A stretch of DNA of 21,096 nucleotides from assembly GCA_946543465.1 (NCBI GenBank), contig CAMNLR010000162.1, positions 1 through 21,096 of the forward strand. Reading direction: 5' to 3'. This document shows positions 1 through 5,838 of this stretch, piece after piece (position 1 is the first letter of the stretch; the number at the start of each line of letters is the position of its first letter). Both the position numbers and the translations under genes were made by a program. This DNA is from CAG-791 sp002390025. GTDB taxonomy: Bacteria > Bacillota > Clostridia > Lachnospirales > Lachnospiraceae. The notes below the pieces were generated by a model. The model was given only the letters and a program-made list of their open reading frames with translations. It did no database searches and was not told where the DNA came from.

Positions 1-66
1 CATATCTGTGGCGGATACCATAGGATGAACCTGTATTTTAACGCCGGCATACAGTACTGGAAATAA
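1..66 (+). CDS. C-terminal fragment of a repeated gene, possibly an IS transposase
   Basis: An open frame enters from the left edge and ends with TAA at 64-66, giving 21 residues that end in RMNLYFNAGIQYWK. The identical fragment is present in inverted orientation at the right end of the window. The 21 bases between the stop and the end of the repeat would be the short 3' flank and terminal repeat if this is an insertion sequence. I do not recognise the family from 21 residues. The transposase reading rests on the gene being repeated and facing inward at both ends, not on any motif. Confidence 0.4.
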   Translation, partial: HICGGYHRMNLYFNAGIQYWK

Positions 67-87
67 CACCAACTATTTGACGCTTAC
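1..87 (+). repeat. Left copy of 87-bp terminal inverted repeat
   Basis: Bases 1-87 are the exact reverse complement of 21009-21095. Identity stops abruptly at base 88 (T here, G expected). Only one extra base lies outside the right copy, so both copies are cut at almost the same internal point. This is what an assembly break inside a repeated element gives. The alternative, a 21-kb transposon with 87-bp terminal repeats, is less likely because no transposase or integrase is seen inside. Confidence 0.95.
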
Positions 88-118
88 TCTGCTCTTTTGT
101 GCATGATGGCAGTTTTAA

Positions 119-127
119 TGGTATAAT
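119..127 (+). promoter_or_regulatory. Extended -10 promoter for the AGCS symporter
   Basis: TGGTATAAT (extended -10, TG-N-TATAAT) lies 55 bases before the symporter start. A weak -35 candidate, TTGTGC at 97-102, has a 19-base spacer. The same TGGTATAAT occurs at 4437-4445 and 8660-8668. Confidence 0.6.
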
Positions 128-182
128 TATCAAAGATTTGAGACAGAAATTAACGAGTATTCAGAAAAAGTAAGGGGGCCCC

Positions 183-1613
183 ATGGACTTTGCAACATTA
201 CTGGTACAGATTGATGATGTCTTATATACCTGGCTTCTGATCTATCTGCTGGCCGGGAGCGGCATCTATTTTTCCATCCGCACCCGCTTCGTCCAGATTA
301 GGCGCTTTAAGGACGCCATGAACTGCATGATGGAGAAGAAAGAGGGCGACAAGGGCGTCTCCTCCTTCCAGGCGCTGATGATCGCTACTGCCTCTCGTGT
401 CGGCACGGGCAACATGGCGGGCGTCGCTACCGCCATCATCATGGGCGGCCCCGGCGCGGCATTCTGGATGTGGCTGATGGCTGTCCTGGGATCGTCTTCC
501 GCCTTCGTCGAGAGTACACTTGCCCAGATTTATAAAAAGAAAGAAGGGGATACCTTCAAGGGCGGTCCCGCCTACTATATTGAGCGTGCCCTTCATGCCC
601 GCTGGCTGGGCATCATCTTCGCAATCTCCCTGATTGCTACCTTTGCCTTCGGCTTCAACGGCCTGCAGGCCTACAACATCGTCTCTGCCTTTGATGTCTA
701 TGTGGAGGATCTTTCGGCCAGTATTCTGCCCACTGTGATCGGCGTCATCCTTGCGGTCGGGGCCCTGATGATCTTCTTTATGGGTGACGTCATCGGCAAG
801 ATTTCCTCTGTCCTGGTGCCTGTCATGGCAGGCCTCTACATCCTGGTCGGCATCTTTGTCATCATCACCAACATTACCAGGATTCCCGCTGTGCTGGGAA
901 TCATCATGGCGGACGCTTTTGATTTCAAGGCAATTTTCGGAGGCTTTACCGGCTCCTGCATGGTCCTGGGCATCAAACGCGGCCTCTTCTCCAATGAGGC
1001 AGGCATGGGCTCGGCCCCCAATGCCAGCGCATCTGCTACCGTCTCCCACCCCGCCAAGCAGGGCCTGGCTCAGATCATTTCGGTCTACATCGATACCCTG
1101 CTGATCTGCTCCACGACCGTATTCCTCATTCTCCTTACCGGAGACTGGGCCTTCAGCGGCTACTCGGGAATCCCGCTCCTGCAGCAGTGTGTTGCCAAAG
1201 TCATCGGCCCCATCGGCATCCACTTTGTCACGGTTATTGTCTGCCTCTTTGCCTTTACCTCCATCATCGGCAACTACTTCTACGCAGAGGCTAACATCCT
1301 CTTTATCACAAAGAGCAAGACCGTCATGACCATCTTTCGCATCGCCGCCGCCATTATGGTCTTCATCGGCGCCGGCAACAGCCTGGACGTCGCCTGGAGC
1401 CTTGCAGATATCACCATGGGCCTGGAGGCAGTCGTCAACATCATTGCCATCCTCCTCCTGGGCCGCATCGCCTTCGCAGCCCTCGACGACTACGAGAAAC
1501 AGAAAAAGGCCGGCCTCGACCCCGTCTTCTACGAAGGCAACATCGGCCTCAACGACACCGACGTCTGGAAAGACAAGAAAGAGTGTCAGGGGGACGGTTC
1601 CTTTGACAACTGA
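183..1613 (+). CDS. AGCS family alanine/glycine:cation symporter
   Basis: This membrane protein of 476 residues is a sodium- or proton-coupled importer of small neutral amino acids (alanine/glycine:cation symporter family). Visible family signatures are GTGNMAGVATAI at residues 74-85 and SNEAGMGSAPNASASA at 270-285, followed by HPAKQG. About ten or eleven hydrophobic segments are spread over residues 14-440, and the length is normal for the family. The start is set by AAGGGGG at 172-177 before ATG 183, with an extended -10 promoter at 119-127. The C-terminus is odd: the last nine residues, CQGDGSFDN, and the stop are encoded by a copy of the intergenic hairpin repeat (1584-1608). The original stop was probably just after TDVWKDKKE. 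It stands alone, with terminators downstream. The exact substrate cannot be read from the sequence. Confidence 0.93.
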   Translation: MDFATLLVQIDDVLYTWLLIYLLAGSGIYFSIRTRFVQIRRFKDAMNCMMEKKEGDKGVSSFQALMIATASRVGTGNMAGVATAIIMGGPGAAFWMWLMAVLGSSSAFVESTLAQIYKKKEGDTFKGGPAYYIERALHARWLGIIFAISLIATFAFGFNGLQAYNIVSAFDVYVEDLSASILPTVIGVILAVGALMIFFMGDVIGKISSVLVPVMAGLYILVGIFVIITNITRIPAVLGIIMADAFDFKAIFGGFTGSCMVLGIKRGLFSNEAGMGSAPNASASATVSHPAKQGLAQIISVYIDTLLICSTTVFLILLTGDWAFSGYSGIPLLQQCVAKVIGPIGIHFVTVIVCLFAFTSIIGNYFYAEANILFITKSKTVMTIFRIAAAIMVFIGAGNSLDVAWSLADITMGLEAVVNIIAILLLGRIAFAALDDYEKQKKAGLDPVFYEGNIGLNDTDVWKDKKECQGDGSFDN

Positions 1614-1722
1614 CGTCTGGTGTCTGCCTTGTCAGGGGGATGGTTCCACTGGATGTCAAGGGGACGTTTCCTTTGACAACTGATGTCTGGAGTCAAGGAG
1701 AAAGGGACGCTTCTGCCTGACT
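1584..1722 (+). repeat. Hairpin repeat family 1, left cluster
   Basis: There are two good copies (1584-1608 and 1654-1678) and two degraded copies (about 1629-1650 and 1691-1722) of a 25-27 bp hairpin. Its arms are TGTCA/TGACA and its core is GGGGACGGTTCC. The first copy overlaps the end of the symporter gene. All copies here lie in the same orientation as that gene. The same family forms the cluster at 7871-8293. Confidence 0.9.
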
Positions 1723-1741
1723 GATTTTTTCCGCATATCGG

Positions 1742-1768
1742 AGAGGCTGTCGCAATGCGACAGCCTCT
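1742..1768 (+). terminator. Stem-loop downstream of symporter
   Basis: A perfect 12-bp stem, AGAGGCTGTCGC/GCGACAGCCTCT, has loop AAT. Only a weak T-rich tail (TTATTGATTT) follows, so it may be a processing or stabilising hairpin rather than a full terminator. The stem sequence resembles the two hairpins at 1796-1834 and 2140-2172, which suggests related terminators. Confidence 0.6.
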
Positions 1769-1795
1769 TATTGATTTCCCGATAATGTAATGTAA

Positions 1796-1834
1796 AAGGC
1801 TGCCATATCTGCAATTTGACAGCCTTCTTTTTTT
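1796..1834 (+). terminator. Rho-independent terminator
   Basis: The stem is AAGGCTG (1796-1802)/CAGCCTT (1820-1826) with a 17-base loop, followed by a run of T to 1834. It is oriented to end transcripts from the symporter gene. Confidence 0.65.
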
Positions 1835-1860
1835 GAATTGTATTATGCTGTGAAAAAGGA

Positions 1861-2115
1861 AAGCGATATTTTGAATCTGAGGTCGTATGCTCACCTATGC
1901 TGCACCCATGCTGAGGAAAAGCAAAGCGACATATCGTATCCGAGACTCCGGGGTCACCTGTGCCGGGGAAAGTGAAGCGATATATCGAATCCAAGGCACT
2001 GATATCACCCATGCCGGGAAAGAAGCAAAGCGACTGAAGGGCATGGCTGGCAGAAGGTCACCATTGCCTCGAAAATGCAAAGCGATATAGAGACATTGAG
2101 GGCCTGAAATCACAC
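1861..2115 (+). repeat. 52-bp tandem array A (repeat family 2)
   Basis: Five diverged units of about 50-62 bp start with AAGCG near 1861, 1924, 1976, 2026 and 2079. The conserved pieces are AAGCGAyATATCG near the start and GGTCACCyATGCC in the middle. The same unit makes array B at 17588-18130, in the same orientation, about 15.7 kb away. The array lies between two terminators. Open frames through it have no ribosome binding site and change from unit to unit, so I treat it as non-coding. Confidence 0.85.
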
Positions 2116-2139
2116 ATTTGGAAAGTTGGCTTTCAAATA

Positions 2140-2172
2140 AAAAAGGCTGCCGCATCTGCGACAGCTTTTTTT
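2140..2172. terminator. Bidirectional terminator between array A and phosphatase gene
   Basis: AAAAAGGCTG and CAGCTTTTTT flank a GC-rich inner part (CCGCATCTGCGA). The A-run on one side and T-run on the other let it work on both strands. It lies 12 bases past the stop codon of the minus-strand phosphatase gene and so ends that transcript. Confidence 0.75.
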
Positions 2173-2183
2173 ATCAATTGTCT

Positions 2184-2978
2184 TTATACCAGATACATCT
2201 CCTGCATTGCAGCGCGGTCCTCAGCGGTGATGCCGAGACCTTTTTCAAAGAAAGTCGACAGATCGCCGTACTCTTTTTCTACTGTGTTGTAGAAGGAGAG
2301 CAGAAATTCCTCATCGACGCCGAAGAGATAACTGAGGGCCTCATCAGCGAGCGGACTGTCAGTGGAGGCTTTTTTCTTGATGCTGTCACTGAGGTTATGG
2401 ATTTCTTCGCGCAGGCATTCTCTGGTGTACATGTAGTCGGCGAAAATCTCTTCGCGGGGAACCCCCAAGGCCTCCTGGACTAGGACTGCACCGATCCCGG
2501 CGCGGTCTTTTCCCACGGTGCAGTGCCACAGAACCGCCTGGTCGTGAGGCTCCCTCAGGATCCTCAGGAATTTCGCATAGCCTGCAAGCTGGGTTTTGCC
2601 CGTTGCCATGGAACTGTAGAGCCTGCACATATATGTGCGGGCCTCCTTTGGTTTAAAGAGGAGACGGGTAACGATGCTCACGTCGGCTTCCGTTTCGCGG
2701 GTGATGCCGGGCGTGAGCGAATCTACGAGGGGAATATGATAATAAGCGGTATCAGGGATGTCCCTGTCCGGCTGCCTGGTTTTCTCACGGGTCGTCCGGA
2801 AATCTGCAATTACACTGAGGAGTCCGGAGAGACTATTGAGGTCGTTGTCGGAAACCGCCCCCAGGTGGCCGCAGCGGATCAGACGCCCGCTTCTGATGGT
2901 GCGTCCGCCCTGCGCGGGCATTCCGCCCAGATCCCGGATGTTGGGTAGATTTTCATAAGATAGCAAAGTACTGGGCAT
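2184..2978 (-). CDS. Tyrosine/serine protein phosphatase (PTP, DSP-like)
   Basis: The protein has 264 residues. It belongs to the bacterial cysteine phosphatase group that contains Listeria LipA-like enzymes (Y_phosphatase3 type). The active-site loop is HCTVGKDRAG at residues 152-161, a C-x5-R P-loop with nucleophile Cys153 and phosphate-binding Arg159. The family's N-terminal motif is present as NLPNIRDLGG (10-19). Asp58-Phe-Arg (ADFRTTRE) matches the conserved FR segment. No signal peptide is seen, so it is probably cytoplasmic. It would remove phosphate from phosphotyrosine/serine or possibly phosphoinositides. The start is supported by AAAGGA about 10 bases upstream. A TTGACA-N16-TACAAT promoter lies at 3150-3123, and four 20-bp repeats occupy the leader between. 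The Val in the loop, where Ala is usual (HCTAGKDRTG), is a mild variation. Confidence 0.9.
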   Translation of the reverse strand: MPSTLLSYENLPNIRDLGGMPAQGGRTIRSGRLIRCGHLGAVSDNDLNSLSGLLSVIADFRTTREKTRQPDRDIPDTAYYHIPLVDSLTPGITRETEADVSIVTRLLFKPKEARTYMCRLYSSMATGKTQLAGYAKFLRILREPHDQAVLWHCTVGKDRAGIGAVLVQEALGVPREEIFADYMYTRECLREEIHNLSDSIKKKASTDSPLADEALSYLFGVDEEFLLSFYNTVEKEYGDLSTFFEKGLGITAEDRAAMQEMYLV

Positions 2979-3001
2979 GCCGGTTGAGTCCTTTCTTTGG
3001 A

Positions 3002-3079
3002 GTAAACAGGAAGCTTTGTAATAATCAGGAAACTGTGGAAATAATCAGGAAACTTTGGAATAAACAGGAAAGCTCGGAG
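3002..3079 (-). repeat. Four 20-bp direct repeats in the phosphatase leader
   Basis: Four adjacent units of about 20 bp (3002-3019, 3020-3039, 3040-3059, 3060-3079) are variants of AATAATCAGGAAACTTTGGA. The middle two differ at one base. They lie between the phosphatase promoter (3123-3150) and its start codon, so they would be transcribed into its 5' untranslated leader. On the transcript strand each reads TCCAAAGTTTCCTGATTATT. Confidence 0.8.
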
Positions 3080-3122
3080 GAGACACAGAATCGTCCCCTC
3101 TCTTTCGAGAGTGTCCTGTTTA

Positions 3123-3150
3123 ATTGTAACGGACCCGCAGGGAATGTCAA
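3123..3150 (-). promoter_or_regulatory. Promoter of the phosphatase gene
   Basis: On the minus strand, TTGACA (3150-3145) and TACAAT (3128-3123) are separated by 16 bases. This is close to a consensus housekeeping promoter. It predicts a leader of about 140 nt. Confidence 0.7.
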
Positions 3151-3235
3151 ATGTGGAAAGAAGGATGTTAATGAACTCTGGCATACGGTCCCCAAAGTAC
3201 AGCAGGCAGTAAGTTGGGTTTTTTGTTCAATTTCA

Positions 3236-3264
3236 TTGACGAGTCAATTAATATGGATTATACT
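3236..3264 (+). promoter_or_regulatory. Promoter of the Rpn-like gene, with palindrome on the -35
   Basis: TTGACG (3236-3241), a 17-base spacer and TATACT (3259-3264). The -35 box is half of the inverted repeat TTGAC-GA-GTCAA (3236-3247), which could be a small operator. It predicts a leader of about 160 nt before ATG 3430. Confidence 0.65.
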
Positions 3265-3278
3265 CCAATTTATCTTTA

Positions 3279-3322
3279 GGCGCGTGCAGCAGGTCCGATT
3301 ACAATCCTGACAGGCATGCGCC
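3279..3322 (+). other. Stable hairpin in the leader of the Rpn-like gene
   Basis: GGCGCGTGC (3279-3287) pairs with GCATGCGCC (3314-3322), nine pairs with one G-U. An inner CAGG/CCTG pair lies at 3289-3292/3306-3309. A second weaker stem, AGCA/TGCT, follows near 3329-3356. It sits just after the predicted transcription start and may be a regulatory leader. I could not match it to a known riboswitch or T-box. Confidence 0.5.
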
Positions 3323-3429
3323 AAGCTTAGCAGATAATATTCATATATATGCTGCTGTGCAGATAAATATAATTCATCAACTCGTGTTGTTGCCGTTTGT
3401 TCAGCTTTGGGGTAAGATGGAGGCAGGAA

Positions 3430-4296
3430 ATGGAAGACAAAATAAAATATCACCCCGGATTTGTGGGAGGACTGGGAGTCCTGTTGTGGGATTATCGTGA
3501 GATGATCGATATCGTTCCGGAGAAATGGCTGAGAACAGAAGGCATTAGGATGGATGTATTGATCCTGAAAAAGGATCCGGCAGTAACTCTGAAGAATGAC
3601 ATGTGCAGTATATTCCGGGGACATAATATTCTCGAATACAAGAGACCTGAAGGAGAATTATCCATAGATGTATTTGCAAAGGCGATGGCGTATACGTATC
3701 TGTATAAATCTCTTGGTAAACCGATAGATTCGATTTCTTTGACTGATTTGACTATGACGCTTTACCGCCATAAATATCCACGGCAACTTTTCAGAAAACT
3801 TACAGAGATCGGCCTTCAGGTAATCAGAAAAGCTGCTGGAATATATTATGTTGAGGGAGCCGCGGTTTTTCCTGTGCAGGTGATTGTTGGCAGTGAACTG
3901 GAACCGAAGGAATTTGCTATGTTCAGAGTGCTGGCACCGGAAGCAACATGGCAAGATCTGACTAATTTTAACGAGATCGCTTTTCTTCGAGAAGATGCGG
4001 CATATAAAAGATATGTTGACAGCATCTTTCAAGTAAGTGTTTCCGCCAACAGGCAGCTATATGACCAGATGACAAGGGAGGATAAGAAGATGTGTGAAGC
4101 CCTGAAGGATTTACTCAAAGAGGATTTTGCAGCCGCTGAGGCTAGAGGAAAAATAGAGGGCGTAATCCAGCTGTATCATGAAGAAATGGGGCTGGCTCCT
4201 CAGGAGATTGTTGTCAGAATTATGTCTCGTTTTTCCCTCGACGAAGAGACTGCCCAAAAGTACGTCGAGAACACCCTGGGACTGCAGCCTGTCTGA
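3430..4296 (+). CDS. Rpn-like PD-(D/E)XK nuclease-fold protein
   Basis: The protein has 288 residues from ATG 3430. That start is chosen over an in-frame TTG at 3397 because GGAGG (3419-3423) sits six bases before the ATG. It carries the PD-(D/E)XK pattern: Asp42 in RMDVLILKK and Glu69-x-Lys71 in ILEYKRPEG. A helical C-terminal part includes ARGKIEGVIQLYHEEMGLAP and then a segment near FSLDEETAQKYVENTLG, as seen in the many Rpn/transposase-like proteins of Clostridia. By family knowledge such proteins are magnesium-dependent DNA nucleases, linked to recombination (RpnA type) or of unknown role. No partner gene is next to it. Lower GC and A/T-rich flanks set it apart from neighbours such as the asparagine synthase gene, which may mean separate acquisition. 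Certainty is good for the fold and low for the biological role. Confidence 0.75.
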   Translation: MEDKIKYHPGFVGGLGVLLWDYREMIDIVPEKWLRTEGIRMDVLILKKDPAVTLKNDMCSIFRGHNILEYKRPEGELSIDVFAKAMAYTYLYKSLGKPIDSISLTDLTMTLYRHKYPRQLFRKLTEIGLQVIRKAAGIYYVEGAAVFPVQVIVGSELEPKEFAMFRVLAPEATWQDLTNFNEIAFLREDAAYKRYVDSIFQVSVSANRQLYDQMTREDKKMCEALKDLLKEDFAAAEARGKIEGVIQLYHEEMGLAPQEIVVRIMSRFSLDEETAQKYVENTLGLQPV

Positions 4297-4417
4297 ACAG
4301 GTATGGTGATAAGATGGATCGCGCTTGGTAGTATAAAACAGCCCTGGATAGCAAGCACAATAAAACTGTCGAAAAAGTCTGAAAAATCCAACAATTTTGC
4401 GAATCGTACCAAATTTA

Positions 4418-4445
4418 TTGACAATTCAGTGCTAAATGGTATAAT
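4418..4445 (+). promoter_or_regulatory. Strong promoter in front of the putative long RNA
   Basis: TTGACA (4418-4423), a 16-base spacer and TATAAT (4440-4445) are both perfect consensus boxes, and TG at 4437-4438 gives an extended -10. This is the best promoter in the window, yet no credible gene follows it for 1.4 kb. Transcription should start near 4452. Confidence 0.85.
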
Positions 4446-5236
4446 AGTTACATCAAACAGATAGACGTTACCCGGGTAAAACAAATACAATCGTCGATTG
4501 AAACTGATGTCAAGTCAAGGAGCAGTTGGTTGTTGTAAACGTCTTGAAGTATTTTATCATTTCATAAGGTTGATCTTGATCGACCTGGTTGGTAGCTGAG
4601 GAATCTGGGTAAAGGAGGTACGGACCGAAGTACAACTAAACTTTTTCCACCAAACAAACCAGAATCTGAACTGTTGGAATTTATGAAAGGAAGGTACGGA
4701 CCAATTATCTAACAAGTCTTAGCTCTATAAAGTTTGTATCGGAAATCATCCAATCACTGCAGATAGTTCGTGAAGGGGCAGAATTTGCAAGAGTAACGTG
4801 ATATTTGCAACAGAAATGTGGTTTATGTATTTTTCAAAAGACGAATCTCACTGACGGGATGTATACCCCGCAATGATATTTGTATAGTAACATCAGAGAA
4901 TCACAATAGGTATTTGTGAAGAAGTGATTAGTCTTAGACAAATCCACTGGTGTGAATTCGGAAGATGAAGAAGATAGATAAATCTGCAAGATCGGATGGT
5001 TTTCAAGAGAGTAACTGAATAATATGTCAGTAATAAGTGAACAAGAACATCCCAATGAGTGATGAAATTAGTTCCGGGTACCTTCTGCAGACGAGAAATG
5101 CAGGGGAGAAATTCAACTGATACAATATCCAGACTCTCAAAAAATAACTGAATACGGAGGTATGCACCATTGGACAAGAATTCCTGAGAAGGGATGTTGA
5201 TCGCAGGCAAGATAAGCCGGACAGCATCCCTTCTCT

Positions 5237-5276
5237 GATGCTGTGGAAAGAATGGCGATGCTGTGGAACGAATGGC
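5237..5276 (+). repeat. Two 20-bp direct repeats inside the putative RNA
   Basis: GATGCTGTGGAAAGAATGGC (5237-5256) is followed directly by the same sequence with one change (5257-5276). The GATGCTG part can also pair with CAGCATC at 5222-5228, so it could compete with the 14-bp hairpin just upstream. Confidence 0.8.
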
Positions 5277-5339
5277 CTGGCCGCAATTTGATAAGCGATC
5301 TGATGCACAGTCTGATGTCCAATCGTATGCTGACTTTTG

Positions 5340-5362
5340 AGCCGGAGGATCCGGCTTTTTTT
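5340..5362 (+). terminator. Rho-independent terminator of the putative RNA
   Basis: AGCCGGA (5340-5346) pairs with TCCGGCT (5350-5356) around a three-base loop, and a run of T follows to 5362. This is a textbook intrinsic terminator on the plus strand, about 910 nt after the predicted start. Confidence 0.85.
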
Positions 5363-5472
5363 GATCATCAAAGGGATCATCAAAGTCTAGTGGGGGGTGC
5401 CAAAGTTTTTTTGAGTTCACACAAGATTCTTTTAATTTACACTTTTGTTTTATTTTATTCAGGGCGCAAATC

Positions 5473-5481
5473 TGTTATATT
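5473..5481 (+). promoter_or_regulatory. Possible extended -10 promoter for asnB
   Basis: TG-T-TATATT lies at 5473-5481 with no good -35. If used, the transcript would carry both tandem arrays (5500-5636 and 5649-5810) in a leader of about 350 nt before the asparagine synthase start. Confidence 0.35.
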
Positions 5482-5499
5482 ATCGCAATAAAGATGAAA

Positions 5500-5636
5500 A
5501 TCAGCAAATTGAGCAGCTGCAAAAAATCAGCAAGTTAATCGGCTGCAGATAATCAGCAAATCAATTGGCTGCAAAAACCAGCAAATCAATCGGCTGCAAA
5601 AACCAGCAAATCAATCGGCTGCAATAGCTGCAAAAG
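5500..5636 (+). repeat. 26-bp tandem array upstream of asnB
   Basis: Five units of 25-26 bp start at 5500, 5526, 5552, 5578 and 5603. Each has AGCAAATCAATCGGCTGCAA or a close variant; the fourth and fifth are identical over 22 bases. A partial AGCTGCAAAAGCC ends the array. It is non-coding, since the period is not kept in one frame and there is no ribosome binding site. Confidence 0.9.
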
Positions 5637-5648
5637 CCGAAAACCTGA

Positions 5649-5810
5649 CCCGTCCGGACATCTGTGGACAGCGGAGCAACGGACACACCTGCAGCGGGTG
5701 GTTTTCAGACTCGTCCGGGCGTCTGCGGACCGCGGAGCAACGGAAGCACCTGCAGCGGATCGTTTTCGGACTCGTCCGGACATCTGTGGACAGCGGATTG
5801 CCGACGGGTA
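5649..5810 (+). repeat. 61-bp tandem array upstream of asnB
   Basis: There are two full units and one partial unit. CGTCCGG recurs at 5651, 5712 and 5773, an exact 61-bp period. Each unit has TCCGGACATCTGTGGACAGC or a close variant, then GGAGCAACGGA and CACCTGCAGCGG. TGTCCGGA-like and TCCGGACA-like parts are partly self-complementary. The array ends about 28 bases before the asnB start codon, so it would form most of the proximal leader. Confidence 0.88.
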
Positions 5811-5838
5811 TTGCACATGAACAGGAGAGAACGTTTTT

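Larger units (their letters stand above)
4452..5362 (+). ncRNA. Putative large structured non-coding RNA (about 0.9 kb)
   Basis: The stretch runs from the perfect promoter at 4418-4445 to a terminator at 5340-5362. It has no forward ORF with a ribosome binding site, and it is visibly more A/T-rich than the coding neighbours. Helices visible by eye: AGACGTT 4463-4469 with AACGTCT 4538-4544; ACATCA 4450-4455 with TGATGT 4505-4510; AATCAC 4899-4904 with GTGATT 4924-4929; ATTTGT 4912-4917 with ACAAAT 4938-4943 (interleaved with the previous one, so a possible pseudoknot); CTTCTGCA 5082-5089 with TGCAGGGG 5099-5106; and a 14-bp hairpin GAGAAGGGATGTTG 5186-5199 with CAGCATCCCTTCTC 5222-5235. The motif GGTACGGACC occurs twice (4617-4626, 4693-4702). 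Size and setting recall ornate large RNAs such as GOLLD or ROOL, but I cannot assign a class. A decayed gene is the main alternative. Confidence 0.55.

Noticed and set aside
222..1223. Minus-strand ORF of 333 residues inside the symporter gene
   Set aside because: Asp/Gly/His-rich shadow frame opposite a well-recognised AGCS gene; no start signal.
3279..3322. tRNA-like element ending in CCA
   Set aside because: Only 44 bases, one stem, no cloverleaf, and the inner loop does not fit a T-arm.
4893..5420. Minus-strand ORF of 175 residues across the 4.9-5.4 kb region
   Set aside because: No ribosome binding site, no recognisable domain, irregular composition, and it is antisense to a region with a perfect promoter and terminator on the plus strand.
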